From assembly GCF_029240175.1 (NCBI RefSeq), contig NZ_JARBTM010000005.1, positions 1 through 64,000 on the forward strand: 64,000 bases of DNA, given 5' to 3'. The stretch is from Anaerosolibacter sp. Its GTDB lineage: Bacteria; Bacillota; Clostridia; Peptostreptococcales; Thermotaleaceae. The position numbers and the translations under genes were made by a program. Position 1 is the stretch's first letter. Every line of letters starts with the position of its first letter. Shown in pieces: positions 35,742 through 45,175 of this stretch. Below the pieces are notes generated by a model that made no database searches, was not told the origin of the DNA, and was given only the letters and a program-made list of their open reading frames with translations.

Positions 35742-36308
35742 TTAGCGACCGTGCTCTTGTTCAGCAGCTTCCGCAGCTGCTTTCGTTTCATGAACTGTAC
35801 CTCGTGGATGCTGTGGCGGCGCATAAATAGAGTATAATTTGATTGGTTTATTCCCTGTATTGATCAAGTTGTGCCATTTACCAGCAGGTATGATGAAGGC
35901 AAAATCATCATAGACTTTTTCTTGAAAATCTAGCTTATCTTTTCTATCACCCATTTTAACAACTCCCTGACCGTCTTCGATACGTATAAATTGATCAAGG
36001 TGAGGATGAATCTCCAAACCAATATCTTCACCAACATTAATACTCATCAAGGTAAGCTGCAAATGGGTTCCTGTCCATAAAGCGGTACGGAAAGTGTTAT
36101 TTTGTTTAGTGACCTCCTCGATATTTACTACAAAGGGTTCTGGTCCATAATCTCTAAATTTAGTATAGGGTTGAGGAAAGTCTGAGTTATACATGGGTGT
36201 GTTAACCCAGTAAGGATATGGATTATAAACATTATGCATATTGTATGGCTGATGCATTGGTGTATTTACATAATAGGGGCAGGAATATGGGTTATACATA
36301 GGATACAT
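35742..36308 (-). CDS. Cupin protein with a Tyr/Pro/Asn/Met-rich N-terminus
   Basis: The 188-residue product has a low-complexity N-terminus of about 50 residues with a repeated unit (NPYSCPYYVNTPMHQPYN, then NPYPYWVNTPMYNSDFPQPY), then one cupin barrel. Its metal site is visible as EIHPHLDQF (two His and an acidic or Gln position) and KWHNLINTG. The N-terminal composition resembles coat and exosporium-associated proteins of spore formers, so a spore-coat-bound sugar isomerase or binding protein is plausible, but this is inference. Start chosen at ATG 36308; ATG 36326 is possible. It is convergent with the sugar cluster. Confidence 0.75.
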   Translation of the reverse strand: MYPMYNPYSCPYYVNTPMHQPYNMHNVYNPYPYWVNTPMYNSDFPQPYTKFRDYGPEPFVVNIEEVTKQNNTFRTALWTGTHLQLTLMSINVGEDIGLEIHPHLDQFIRIEDGQGVVKMGDRKDKLDFQEKVYDDFAFIIPAGKWHNLINTGNKPIKLYSIYAPPQHPRGTVHETKAAAEAAEQEHGR

Positions 36309-36410
36309 ATTATTCACGCCTTTCATCTTCTTTTAGAATTAACATATGCCCTATGGCTTGGCAATGTGCTTCGATTTTTAGGAATGGCATATCCCTGGGA
36401 TAAATAAAAA

Positions 36411-37334
36411 CTATAGTATGATTTTTAATAAGATAGGCACTGTAATTAGAGAAAGTAATGTGGTTACAGATACAACAACAGCAGCGTATTCCTTTTCTTT
36501 TTCAAAGTTTTCTGCTAGTATAGCAGTCATGGCAGAGGCGGGCATAGCAGTCATAATAATTACTGTATTTATAGCCTTTGAGGTATCTTTTGCTAACAAT
36601 GATAGTAGGTACATTACAGCAGGTATAATGATTAATTTAGTTGTTAATCCATAGTAAATTGTCCAATCACTTAGATACTTTTTTATTTTTGTATTTGAAA
36701 GTATGACACCAATAATAATCATAGATAATGGGCCAGTAATATTTCCGATACTTCTTATACTGGATAATATTGCACCAGAAAATTGAATATCAAAAATCAT
36801 GATTAGTATACCAATACACACTGCTAAAATAGATGGATTTAGAAGAATCTTTCTTAGTTCTGCCTTTAATTCATCCTTTTCAAGCTTCCCTTTAAATAGT
36901 ATAATTCCGTATGTCCACAGAAATATTACGAAAAACATATTAAATATAGATCCGTATACAACACCCTCTGTACCATATATTGAATTCAGTATTGGAAATC
37001 CAACATAACCTGTATTCATAAACACATTGGCAAAATGCAATATTGTTTTTTTATCATTTTTTATGGGTAATAAGATCAAGTATGAAAAAATGATCATTAT
37101 TATATAAGCGATCATTGAATAGTAAAATGTTTTTATTACATTAGATTTAATTGTATTGTCATATGTGTAAATAAAAGAAGAAAGAATCATAAAAGGCAAT
37201 GCAATCTGAATGAGTATATCTATCAATCCTTTATTTATTTTTTCAGTAATAATATTTTTCTTACTGGCATAGATGCCTACAAGGATGACGATAAATAAAG
37301 AAATAACACTTTCTAAAATAACTGACAGTTCCAA
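36411..37334 (-). CDS. AEC family transporter (auxin efflux carrier-like)
   Basis: The 307-residue integral membrane protein shows the AEC/PIN-like pattern of two five-helix bundles with helix-breaking Asn/Pro motifs (MNTGYVGFPILNSIYG in the first half, MTAMPASAMTAILAENF in the second). Bacterial members export or take up organic acids such as malate or malonate. The start is a TTG at 37334 preceded by GGGGGG. It stands divergent from the next membrane-protein gene. A second AEC gene occurs at 51002 in this window. Substrate unknown. Confidence 0.85.
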   Translation of the reverse strand: MELSVILESVISLFIVILVGIYASKKNIITEKINKGLIDILIQIALPFMILSSFIYTYDNTIKSNVIKTFYYSMIAYIIMIIFSYLILLPIKNDKKTILHFANVFMNTGYVGFPILNSIYGTEGVVYGSIFNMFFVIFLWTYGIILFKGKLEKDELKAELRKILLNPSILAVCIGILIMIFDIQFSGAILSSIRSIGNITGPLSMIIIGVILSNTKIKKYLSDWTIYYGLTTKLIIIPAVMYLLSLLAKDTSKAINTVIIMTAMPASAMTAILAENFEKEKEYAAVVVSVTTLLSLITVPILLKIIL

Positions 37335-37531
37335 GAGAATGCCCCCCTTTTGTTTAGGTATTAATCATTTTATGCAGTAAGTTTTATTGTGTTACGAGAA
37401 CAATATCTTGTATCTGTATGTTGGCTCTAAGGTTTATATAGGATTTTTTATATAGACAAGGTTTTAGGAAGAGGTATATTGGCATACTAAGGTTAAGTTT
37501 TTCATAATTATTCTTAGGGGGTGATGGTGAA

Positions 37532-38062
37532 TTGAAACTTAGAATAAGGAATTGGCATATTGTTGGGACTGTGTTTATTATATTGTTTGGCACAATACTT
37601 CATTTCGTGTATGAATGGTCAAATAATAATACCTTTGTTGGAATTTTTGGTGCAGTGAACGAAAGTACATGGGAGCATCTAAAATTACTGTTCTGGCCGG
37701 CACTTTTCTTTTCAATTTTTGAATACTTGTTGATTGGAAAATATTTTAATAACTACATCACGGCAAAGGCTATTTCCCTATATGTAGGTTTATTATTGAT
37801 TATTTCTTTATTCTATACCTATACAGGTATTCTAGGAAGACACTATTTAGCGGTGGATATAGCAATATTTATAATTAGCGTAATGATCAGTCAAAATATT
37901 GGATATCGTATTACAACAAGCAATGATAAAGTTAGCAGAATTGGAAACATTATTTCTTTGATAGCAATAATAATTCTCATCATTGCATTTGGTTTGTTTA
38001 CATTTAATCCGCCACAAATACCACTTTTTAAAGACCCATCCAGTGGAGATTATGGTATATGA
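37532..38062 (+). CDS. Five- to six-helix membrane protein (DUF6512-like)
   Basis: The 176-residue protein has about five membrane helices (IVGTVFIILFGTILHFVYEW, LLFWPALFFSIFEYLLIG, ISLYVGLLLIISLFYTYTGI, LAVDIAIFIISVMISQNIG, IISLIAIIILIIAFGLFTFN) and a conserved-looking VNESTWEHLK segment after the first helix, as in DUF6512 proteins. The start is TTG 37532 after GGGGTGATG. The C-terminus FKDPSSGDYGI faces the outside or inside of the cell in an unknown topology. Function unknown; no linked partner. Confidence 0.7.
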   Translation: MKLRIRNWHIVGTVFIILFGTILHFVYEWSNNNTFVGIFGAVNESTWEHLKLLFWPALFFSIFEYLLIGKYFNNYITAKAISLYVGLLLIISLFYTYTGILGRHYLAVDIAIFIISVMISQNIGYRITTSNDKVSRIGNIISLIAIIILIIAFGLFTFNPPQIPLFKDPSSGDYGI

Positions 38063-38272
38063 GGGAGCGTAATCATAATCTACGATTCAATTAAAAATTG
38101 AGTAAGGAATACAGTTGAAGATATATTCCTTGACATCCATTATTTTCAAGTTTTATAATTTGAATGAGATTATAATTGCACCATGATGAATCTATGCTTA
38201 TGAGTACTCTTGTATTGTTTTTAATGCAAATAATTGTTTTGCACGAACCCTGTATTTATGGTGATATTTATG

Positions 38273-38308
38273 ACCTTTCCGAAGCTGTGTAGTTAGGAAA
38301 GGTTTTTG
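38273..38308 (+). terminator. Terminator-like hairpin 46 bases before the GNAT gene
   Basis: ACCTTTCC (38273-38280) pairs with GGAAAGGT (38296-38303), followed by TTTT. Its position close to the downstream ATG at 38354 would also suit an attenuator. Confidence 0.6.
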
Positions 38309-38353
38309 TTTGTCCTATTAGTGTATTAATTAACGAGAGGAGAGTCAAACACT

Positions 38354-38905
38354 ATGATTAACGATTTATTCATAAGCAGTCCCACTGAAACCGATTTAAA
38401 GTCAGCCTATCAGGTTTTTGAAACATCTATCCCTGATGCCTTTGAAAAAGAGGGGCTTGGAAGCTTAAAAGAGGATATTCACAGAGAAATCATGCATAAA
38501 AAACATTTACTAGATGCTTCCATTGCCTTGCCGCGTTCTGATATATATTTCCTCATTGCCAAACTTGATGGAACTGTTGTGGGTACAATCTCCTTTGGGC
38601 CATGTGGTGAGGACATCAAAAAATGCACAGAAAGTCAGCTCCAAAGCATTGGGGAACTAGGCAGTCTTTATATATTGCCTCATTATCAGAACCAAGGTGT
38701 GGGATCGGCATTAATCAATGCCATGGTGGCCCATCTATCCAGCCAAGGCATTGAACAGTTCTGTTTAGACAGCGGATATAAGCGTGCGCAGAAAAGATGG
38801 GTTAGGAAATTTGGGGTGCCCTATAAAATAGTAGAAGATTATTGGGGGCCAGAGTCCAGTCACATGATTTGGCTTTGTAAGGTAGCTGATTTTATAGCAG
38901 AATAA
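38354..38905 (+). CDS. GNAT family N-acetyltransferase
   Basis: The 183-residue protein carries the GNAT acetyl-CoA loop in LYILPHYQNQGVGSALINAM (about residues 104-123), with strand beta4 in GTVVGTISFGPC before it. The C-terminal half (ALDSGY-like DSGYKRAQKRWVRKFG) is unusual in placing many basic residues after the catalytic core. AGGAGAG sets the ATG at 38354. Upstream is a terminator-like hairpin. The acceptor substrate is unknown. Confidence 0.8.
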   Translation: MINDLFISSPTETDLKSAYQVFETSIPDAFEKEGLGSLKEDIHREIMHKKHLLDASIALPRSDIYFLIAKLDGTVVGTISFGPCGEDIKKCTESQLQSIGELGSLYILPHYQNQGVGSALINAMVAHLSSQGIEQFCLDSGYKRAQKRWVRKFGVPYKIVEDYWGPESSHMIWLCKVADFIAE

Positions 38906-38979
38906 AAGGTAGGCCCGTTAAGGTAGCATACAACTAAAGCAATAAGCTAGAATAACTAAATTCAAATGAGGGTGATATA

Positions 38980-39597
38980 ATGGCATATGAAATTGAATTA
39001 ATAAGAAAAGAACAGCTTGAAGTAGCAAAATGGACGGGGGGAACTACAACGCAACTGGCTATTTTCCCAAAGGGTGCAGTATATAGTGAACGCAATTTCA
39101 AATGGCGCTTAAGTTCGGCAAAGGTGGAGGTTGATGAATCAGTTTTTACATCACTTCCCAATATTCATAGAATTATTATGATTATTGAAGGCGAGCTGAT
39201 ACTAGAGCATGAGGGTCATCATAAAAGCAATTTGAAGCCATTCGATCAGGATCATTTTCATGGGAGCTGGAAAACAAAAAGTTTTGGGAAAGTGACAGAT
39301 TTTAACTTGATGATGACAGAAGGATGTGAAGGCGAATTAGAAGCTGTACATCTTGAAAAATCACAAAGTAAGAGCATTTCTCTTGATAAGTATAAGGGGT
39401 TTTTAGAAAATGCTCAGGCCATATATTGTGTGAATGGACAAGTAAAGATAGAGATTTCGACTGATGATATGATTATACTATATCCAGGAGATATTCTATT
39501 GGCAACGTATAAGGATGCTATGACTGATCTTAACTTGAAAATTTCTAATGAAGGAGAAAGCAAGGCGGATTTGATTAGAGCTAGTATACGTTATTAA
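38980..39597 (+). CDS. HutD/Ves family protein
   Basis: The 205-residue protein matches the HutD family, a bicupin without an assigned reaction. Landmarks are the N-terminal WTGGTTTQLAIFP, FKWRLSSAKVEVDES, PNIHRIIMIIEGELILEH and the late YPGDILLATY. In proteobacteria hutD lies in histidine-utilisation operons, while E. coli Ves is cold-induced; here no hut genes are adjacent. GAGGGTGATAT precedes the ATG at 38980. It may be cotranscribed with the ywbE-like gene 40 bases downstream. Confidence 0.82.
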   Translation: MAYEIELIRKEQLEVAKWTGGTTTQLAIFPKGAVYSERNFKWRLSSAKVEVDESVFTSLPNIHRIIMIIEGELILEHEGHHKSNLKPFDQDHFHGSWKTKSFGKVTDFNLMMTEGCEGELEAVHLEKSQSKSISLDKYKGFLENAQAIYCVNGQVKIEISTDDMIILYPGDILLATYKDAMTDLNLKISNEGESKADLIRASIRY

Positions 39598-39639
39598 TAC
39601 TTTTTATACTGATAGTATTTAATGAAAGAGGATGATCAT

Positions 39640-39831
39640 ATGAATGGAACGATACGAGATAATATAAAGCAAGGTGTAAGAGTGAGAGTTGTGCAAAAAC
39701 AAGACCAGCGGTCTGGAAAATTAACAGAGGGTGTGGTTCAAAGAATTCTTACAAACGCATCAAGTCATCCCCATGGGATCAAAGTGATGCTAGAGAGTGG
39801 TATTGTAGGTAGAGTGAAAGAAGTATTATAA
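39640..39831 (+). CDS. YwbE family protein
   Basis: This 63-residue protein matches the YwbE/DUF2196 family along its length: MNGTIRDNIKQGVRVRVVQK, DQRSGKLTEGVVQRILTNAS and SHPHGIKVMLESGIVGRVKE. It is predicted to be a small KOW-like beta-barrel of unknown function, found widely in Firmicutes. AAAGAGG sets the ATG at 39640 rather than an upstream in-frame ATG at 39622. Confidence 0.88.
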   Translation: MNGTIRDNIKQGVRVRVVQKQDQRSGKLTEGVVQRILTNASSHPHGIKVMLESGIVGRVKEVL

Positions 39832-39974
39832 ATTGTCATAATCAGGTCCTAAAAATTGGTATAAAAAGCAATAACTAAATGAAAATCATAGAAGGGTCTA
39901 TGATTTTTATTTTATATAAAAGAAGAAACTAGTATATAGATAGAAAAGAAAAGAAAAGGAGAAAAAGAGACACC

Positions 39975-41450
39975 ATGACGAAGGAACATGAAATTATTGA
40001 AACAGGATGGAATTTAGATAATAGTTATGCTCGTCTGCCTCAAACATTTTTTTCCAGCGTCAAGCCGACGCCAGTATCCTCTCCGAAGTTGGTCATGCTC
40101 AATCACCCTTTGGCAACATCCTTAGGATTGAGCAGTCAGGCCCTGCTAAGCAATGACGGTGCAGCGGTGTTTGGCGGCAATCGGATTCCCGAAGGCGCTT
40201 CGCCCCTTGCTCAAGCTTATGCTGGCCATCAATTTGGACACTTTACCATGCTAGGAGACGGTCGGGCCATTTTGCTTGGTGAACAGATCACGCCTGTAGG
40301 TGAAAGATTTGATATTCAGCTCAAGGGTTCAGGTAGAACACCATATTCCCGCCGAGGTGATGGTAGAGCAGCACTTGGGCCGATGCTCCGGGAATACATC
40401 ATCAGCGAAGCAATGTATGCCCTTGGTATTCCTACCACCCGTAGTTTGGCAGTGGTAAAAACTGGAGAGGATGTTGTCCGAGAAACAATCCTTCCAGGTG
40501 CAATTTTAGCCCGTGTGGCTGCCAGCCATCTTCGTGTTGGTACCTTTCAATACGCTGCAAAATGGGGTACTATTGAGGACCTCCAGGTTTTGGCTGACTA
40601 TACACTTAAGCGCCATTTTCCAGACGTGTATGCTGGGGAGAAGAAATACCTGTCACTACTTCAGGAAGTAATCAAACGACAGGCCGTGCTGATTGCCAAA
40701 TGGCAGCTGGTTGGCTTTGTTCATGGGGTGATGAATACCGATAACATGACCATTAGTGGAGAAACCATTGATTATGGCCCTTGTGCCTTCATGAATACGT
40801 ATGACCCTGCAACGGTGTTCAGCTCTATTGATACCCATGGACGCTATGCCTATGGAAATCAGCCCAGTATTGCTGCATGGAATCTCGCAAGATTTGCTGA
40901 AACCCTATTGCCGCTGCTTCATGACGATCAAGAAGAGGCTATCAAAATAGCCCAAGGTGCAATCTCAGATTTCACTGAATTGTACCATACCCATTGGCTC
41001 ACAGGAATGAGAGCAAAGCTAGGACTATTTAATGAAGAGATAGAGGATGAGTCCCTTATTGAAGGTCTCCTCAATATAATGCAAAAACATCGTGCGGACT
41101 ATACCAATACCTTCCGCGCATTAACCTTTGGTAAACTGAACGATATGGCTCTGTTTGACACTACAGAATTTGAACAGTGGCATGAGCTTTGGCAGGCGAG
41201 GCTAGGCAGGCAGGAGGAACCGGAAGCATCCTCACATCAGTTGATGCGGAATTCAAACCCCGCGGTAATCCCTCGTAACCATCGGGTAGAAGTGGCACTG
41301 GAAGCCGCGGTGAAAAATGGAGACTACAGCGTGATGGAACGGCTTGTTGATGTTCTTTCAAGACCTTACGCCCATTCTCCTGAGCAGGATGATTACGCCG
41401 CACTTCCTGAGCCATCAACTCGTCCATACAGAACCTTTTGTGGTACCTAA
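39975..41450 (+). CDS. selO: Protein adenylyltransferase SelO (YdiU family)
   Basis: The 491-residue pseudokinase has the full set of SelO features: [51 protein letters not shown], and the metal-binding stretch [13 protein letters not shown] followed by IDYGPCAFM. SelO binds ATP upside down compared with kinases and transfers AMP to Ser, Thr or Tyr of target proteins, with roles in redox stress. The protein ends RPYRTFCGT, so a Cys occupies the near-C-terminal position where some eukaryotic members hold selenocysteine. AAAAGGAG precedes the ATG at 39975. Confidence 0.93.
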   Translation: MTKEHEIIETGWNLDNSYARLPQTFFSSVKPTPVSSPKLVMLNHPLATSLGLSSQALLSNDGAAVFGGNRIPEGASPLAQAYAGHQFGHFTMLGDGRAILLGEQITPVGERFDIQLKGSGRTPYSRRGDGRAALGPMLREYIISEAMYALGIPTTRSLAVVKTGEDVVRETILPGAILARVAASHLRVGTFQYAAKWGTIEDLQVLADYTLKRHFPDVYAGEKKYLSLLQEVIKRQAVLIAKWQLVGFVHGVMNTDNMTISGETIDYGPCAFMNTYDPATVFSSIDTHGRYAYGNQPSIAAWNLARFAETLLPLLHDDQEEAIKIAQGAISDFTELYHTHWLTGMRAKLGLFNEEIEDESLIEGLLNIMQKHRADYTNTFRALTFGKLNDMALFDTTEFEQWHELWQARLGRQEEPEASSHQLMRNSNPAVIPRNHRVEVALEAAVKNGDYSVMERLVDVLSRPYAHSPEQDDYAALPEPSTRPYRTFCGT

Positions 41451-41470
41451 AATAGAAACATATTCAAGGT

Positions 41471-42013
41471 TTAAGTATTTCTTAATACTGTAATAAACCC
41501 ATCAAGTATCTGATGACTTATTTTGAATCCTTTACTTTGATAGAATTTTAATGCAGGATCATTACCATTGGACACAAATATAAACAAATCAGTGATTGCG
41601 TTAAATGAGTTTAGCCAATCCATGGATTTATCGAACAAAACTGTACCAATGCCAGCATTGCGATAATTGTCTTTTATATAAAACTGGGAAAGACAACCAA
41701 CATCATCACTTTGAACAGAATCAAAGTCAAAGAAGTCAACAGGGTCAAGGGTAGCAAATCCACCAGAATAAGTATTCTTGGGACAAATATTGCTATAGGC
41801 ATATCCGATAATTTCATGGGCATCTTTAGCAATGATAATAAAGTTGGCCTTAGCACTTTGGAAGGAAGGAATCATTCTGGTTTCAAAGCACATGTTATCA
41901 AACCACTCGGGATGGACTAGGGCTTTGGATTTTTGATATTCCATTAATTCATTGCATAAATCCTTAACACAAATAATGCTATCTGGAGTAATTACTTCAT
42001 AATGTATGCTCAT
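41471..42013 (-). CDS. GNAT family N-acetyltransferase
   Basis: The 180-residue protein has the GNAT signature in SQFYIKDNYRNAGIGTVLFD (about residues 107-126), with IIGYAYSNI as strand beta4 and ALKFYQSKGFKISH as the C-terminal motif B region. AAGGAAG sets the start at the second ATG, 42013. It is divergently transcribed from the HxlR regulator gene at 42158 across 144 bases, so it is a candidate target of that regulator. Acceptor unknown. Confidence 0.82.
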   Translation of the reverse strand: MSIHYEVITPDSIICVKDLCNELMEYQKSKALVHPEWFDNMCFETRMIPSFQSAKANFIIIAKDAHEIIGYAYSNICPKNTYSGGFATLDPVDFFDFDSVQSDDVGCLSQFYIKDNYRNAGIGTVLFDKSMDWLNSFNAITDLFIFVSNGNDPALKFYQSKGFKISHQILDGFITVLRNT

Positions 42014-42157
42014 ATTCATCTTCCTTTCGAGAAAAAATTGAAAAGCATATTTGATTAATCAATCTTCTTTGATATGATTATATCAGTTAAAATATTTATA
42101 ACAAGTATGCAGTTTTTTCTGCTTAAGGAAGTAAAAACTGAGTATTGGAGTGATAGG

Positions 42158-42505
42158 ATGAATAACCAAGGATTGTATAAAAGTCACCTTGACGGCTGTC
42201 CGTTAACCTTTGCATTAAATCTGATCGGTGGTAAGTGGAGATTGCCTATCATTTGGGCATTAAATAAAAATGGCACCATGCGGTATAATGAACTACAAAA
42301 GAGTATTGAAGGAATTACTAACATGATGCTGACACAAACCCTGAGAGACTTGGAATTGTCTAATATTATAGATAGAAAACAGTTTATGGAAGTACCTCCG
42401 AGGGTGGAGTATTCTCTGACTGACAACGGAGAAAATCTAATACCAGCTCTTAAAGCGTTAGCTACTTGGGGAGATCGGATGAAGGGTAATGATAATTCAA
42501 ATTAG
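42158..42505 (+). CDS. HxlR family transcriptional regulator
   Basis: The 115-residue protein matches the HxlR winged-helix family: CPLTFALNLIGGKWRLPIIW at the N-terminus with the family-typical Cys, MRYNELQKSIEGITNMMLTQ as the recognition region and VEYSLTDNGENLIPALKALA at the C-terminus. The conserved Cys15 often acts as a redox or aldehyde sensor in relatives. GGAGTGAT sets the ATG at 42158, 28 codons inside the longest frame. The divergent GNAT gene is the likely target, by the common arrangement of such pairs. Confidence 0.9.
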   Translation: MNNQGLYKSHLDGCPLTFALNLIGGKWRLPIIWALNKNGTMRYNELQKSIEGITNMMLTQTLRDLELSNIIDRKQFMEVPPRVEYSLTDNGENLIPALKALATWGDRMKGNDNSN

Positions 42506-42525
42506 TATAGCATAAAAATTATATG

Positions 42526-42550
42526 AGATTGGTGATTGCCAATCTTTTTT
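42526..42550 (+). terminator. Terminator after the HxlR gene
   Basis: AGATTGG and CCAATCT pair around TGATTG, followed by TTTTT. Confidence 0.75.
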
Positions 42551-42706
42551 CTTTTTTCTTGTCTTTTTTGTCTTTTTCCTCAATTGCATATGGAAAATAT
42601 ATATGAATAAATGTAAAATATAATTTACACAAAGAAGAATATATGATACTATTAATCTAAACACAAGGTTAATCTAAACACAATAGAGAGGATTGTAGGT
42701 GAGAGA

Positions 42707-42916
42707 TTGGGTAAAAATTTAAAACTAAAGTCAGCTCGGGCTGCAAAAGACATGTCACAAAAAGATATCGCTGATGCAGTAGGTGTTACTAGACAAACCA
42801 TTAATGCCATAGAGAGCGGAGATTATAATCCAACTATCAATTTATGTATTGCCATATGTAAAGTACTGGACAAAACACTTAATGATATTTTTTGGGAGGA
42901 TGATCGGAATGAGTAA
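42707..42916 (+). CDS. Small XRE-family HTH regulator
   Basis: The 69-residue protein is little more than one lambda-repressor-like helix-turn-helix: KSARAAKDMSQKDIADAVGV, TRQTINAIESGDYNPTINLC and LDKTLNDIFWED. Such small Xre proteins usually regulate the membrane protein encoded next to them. The start is TTG 42707 after AGGTGAG. Its stop lies inside the start of the membrane-protein gene (overlap 42909-42916), so the pair is translationally coupled. Confidence 0.88.
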   Translation: MGKNLKLKSARAAKDMSQKDIADAVGVTRQTINAIESGDYNPTINLCIAICKVLDKTLNDIFWEDDRNE

Positions 42917-43355
42917 AAAAGGTTTAGATGAAATGCAGCTCCAAAGAAAAAATAAAGTTGGAAATCAATCATTCCTAATCTTAATGTATTTACTTATGCT
43001 AGACGCTGGACTTTATGGTTTTGGTTTTCGGTGGGTGAGTTATCCTGCGAATATAATGATTATTTTAAACATTTGTTCAGCTGTTTACGTTGTTCGTTTA
43101 ATTAAAGGGAATGCCTATGTAGGCCCATCATATGAAAAAGAAAAGCCTATTTTGAGGGTTGTTATTAATAGTGTGGTTGCAATTTTATTTGCCACAGCTA
43201 TCATATTATTTTTAAAAAATACTCGTTTCAATAATGTTAATCAGATCGATAGCATGGCAGCACCGATTTTATTTATAACTTCAATCACTGCCATCATCAT
43301 CGTGACATTAACGGGTATTATCAGAAAAATACAAAATAAAGATGATAAAGAATAA
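42909..43355 (+). CDS. Small membrane protein coupled to the XRE regulator
   Basis: The 148-residue product has about four membrane helices (FLILMYLLMLDAGLYGFGF, NIMIILNICSAVYVVRLI, VVINSVVAILFATAIILFL, APILFITSITAIIIVTLTGI) and charged ends. GGGAGGATGATCGG precedes the ATG at 42909 inside the preceding gene. The XRE plus four-helix membrane protein layout is common in Firmicutes (DUF2178/DUF3796/DUF6773-like groups). Which group applies is uncertain, and the function is unknown. Confidence 0.75.
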   Translation: MSKKGLDEMQLQRKNKVGNQSFLILMYLLMLDAGLYGFGFRWVSYPANIMIILNICSAVYVVRLIKGNAYVGPSYEKEKPILRVVINSVVAILFATAIILFLKNTRFNNVNQIDSMAAPILFITSITAIIIVTLTGIIRKIQNKDDKE

Positions 43356-43400
43356 CGTGAACATTGTTAGATGATGTTTTGTCTGGTATAAATTTTTAAC

Positions 43401-43434
43401 ATGACATGATGCTGTCATATATATTTAATATAAT
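43401..43434 (+). promoter_or_regulatory. Candidate palindromic operator and -10 box
   Basis: ATGACA (43401-43406) and TGTCAT (43413-43418) form an inverted repeat 10 bases before TATAAT (43429-43434). No good -35 box is present, which would fit an activator-dependent promoter for the downstream gene pair. Confidence 0.4.
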
Positions 43435-43508
43435 AGATAGGGGATATGTAATAAGAATGATGGAGAAATGTATTAATACATCACTTTGAATGATTTGGAG
43501 GAGTGAGA

Positions 43509-44273
43509 ATGGATATTATAAGTGTTAATAACAGCAATATCGATACTGAACACATTTGCTGTGCGATCACTGACAAAAAAGGGGAAAATTGTGTTTCTTC
43601 AAAAAAAGCTTGGATGAAAGAACAGTTTGAAGATGGACTTGTCTTTAAAAAGCTTGATGCTCGAGGAAAGGTCTTTATAGAATACATGCCTGCTGAAAAT
43701 GCTTGGAGTCCAATAATAGCTGACGGCTATATGTTTATAAACTGTTTTTGGGTTTCGGGGCAATTTAAAGGGCAGGGTTATTCAACTAAACTGCTAGATG
43801 CGTGTATTAGTGATGCAAAGATTCAAAATAAGAAAGGTCTTGTTATCGTTTCCTCAAAAAAGAAAATGCCGTTTTTATCCGATCCTAAACACTTAAGACA
43901 TAAAGGTTTTGAAGTATGCGATACAGCAGAACCCTATTTTGAACTGCTCTATCTACCCTTTGAAAAAAATGTAGAAAAGCCTTCTTTCAAAGAATGCTGT
44001 AAGAAAGGGAAGATTGAAAAAGGCGGCATGGTCTTATATTATTCGAATCAATGTCCCCATACAGAAAAATACGCACCCTTGATTGCAGATATTGCCAAGT
44101 CTAGAGGTGTTAATCTCGAGTTGATTAAGTACCAGACGAAGGAACAGGCACAACATGCGCCAACACCATTTACAACCTATGGTTTCTTTTGTGATGGTAA
44201 GTTTGTGACAAATGAAATATTCTCTGACAATAAATTTGTTAAATTTCTTGATGGGAAAGGTTATAAAGTATGA
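43509..44273 (+). CDS. GNAT N-acetyltransferase with YoaP domain
   Basis: The 254-residue product has an N-terminal GNAT domain (INCFWVSGQFKGQGYSTKLL is the acetyl-CoA loop, about residues 77-96) and a C-terminal YoaP-type domain from about residue 165 (MVLYYSNQCPHTEKYAPLIA, TPFTTYGFFCDGKFVTNEIF), which is thioredoxin-like with CPH-T in place of CxxC. GGAGGAG sets the ATG at 43509. Its stop overlaps the start of the radical SAM gene (ATGA at 44270), a sign of joint function. Substrate unknown. Confidence 0.82.
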   Translation: MDIISVNNSNIDTEHICCAITDKKGENCVSSKKAWMKEQFEDGLVFKKLDARGKVFIEYMPAENAWSPIIADGYMFINCFWVSGQFKGQGYSTKLLDACISDAKIQNKKGLVIVSSKKKMPFLSDPKHLRHKGFEVCDTAEPYFELLYLPFEKNVEKPSFKECCKKGKIEKGGMVLYYSNQCPHTEKYAPLIADIAKSRGVNLELIKYQTKEQAQHAPTPFTTYGFFCDGKFVTNEIFSDNKFVKFLDGKGYKV

Positions 44274-45175
44274 GGTTTGTTCCAGCAAAAACTATGATCT
44301 CTGGATATGCCAGCAATAATACATGGTTTGGCAACAATTATAATATGAACATTTACAAAGGCTGCAGTCATGGCTGTATTTATTGTGATAGCCGCAGTGA
44401 ATGTTATCGGGTGGAAAATTTTGATGAGGTAAGGGCAAAAGAAGATGCACTTGCAATAATTGCCCGTGAGCTTAAAGCCAAACGCAAAACCGGTGTGATT
44501 GGGACTGGTGCAATGAGTGATCCATATAATCCATTTGAAAAAGAGTTCGAACTGACAAGAGGTGCGTTGAAGCTCATTAACCATTACCAGTTTGGGGTTT
44601 CTATCGCAACGAAAAGTGACTTGATTTCAAGGGATATTGATATTCTAAAAGCAATATCGGTACACTCACCTGTGCTTATAAAGATGACGGTCACAGCTGC
44701 AGACGATATATTATGCAAAAAAATTGAGCCCAATGTAGCTGCTTCATCAGCCCGATTTGCTACTATCAAAAAACTATCAGAAGCAGGTATTTTTTCAGGT
44801 GTATTGCTAATGCCAGTATTGCCATTTATCGAAGATACAGTGGAAAACATTAGCAACATTATTAAGCTTGCCCATGAAAATGGAGCAAGATTTATTTACC
44901 CCGCTTTCGGAGTCACGTTGAGACAGAATCAGAGAGCGTGGTTTTATAGCAGATTGGATGAGGGGTTCCCGGGTCTTAAACAAAAGTACATAAGGCAGTT
45001 CGGAAACATATATGACTGTCGTTCACCTAAAGCAAAGGAGCTTTGGCAGTTATTTCAAAAGGAATGTGACTACTACGGAATACTCTATAGAATGAAAGAT
45101 ATTATCAATGGGTACAAACAGGGATATGGAAGTAATCAGCTGTCCATATTTGATATAGTGAATGATGATCTATAA
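44270..45175 (+). CDS. SPL-family radical SAM protein
   Basis: The 301-residue enzyme carries the CxxxCxxC cluster motif in IYKGCSHGCIYCDSRSECYR (about residues 28-47) and resembles the spore photoproduct lyase-like / Rv2578c-type group: GTGAMSDPYNPFEKEFELTR, FGVSIATKSDLISRDIDIL and SGVLLMPVLPFIEDT. True SPL repairs thymine dimers in germinating spores; shorter family members like this one are uncharacterised. The four-base overlap with the GNAT-YoaP gene suggests a two-enzyme pathway. Confidence 0.85.
   Translation: MRFVPAKTMISGYASNNTWFGNNYNMNIYKGCSHGCIYCDSRSECYRVENFDEVRAKEDALAIIARELKAKRKTGVIGTGAMSDPYNPFEKEFELTRGALKLINHYQFGVSIATKSDLISRDIDILKAISVHSPVLIKMTVTAADDILCKKIEPNVAASSARFATIKKLSEAGIFSGVLLMPVLPFIEDTVENISNIIKLAHENGARFIYPAFGVTLRQNQRAWFYSRLDEGFPGLKQKYIRQFGNIYDCRSPKAKELWQLFQKECDYYGILYRMKDIINGYKQGYGSNQLSIFDIVNDDL

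Noticed and set aside
35562-35837. Plus-strand 91-codon frame after the aminotransferase gene
   Set aside because: Its first part belongs to the broken ATP-grasp-like remnant, and its last third is antisense to the cupin gene, so it is not an intact gene.
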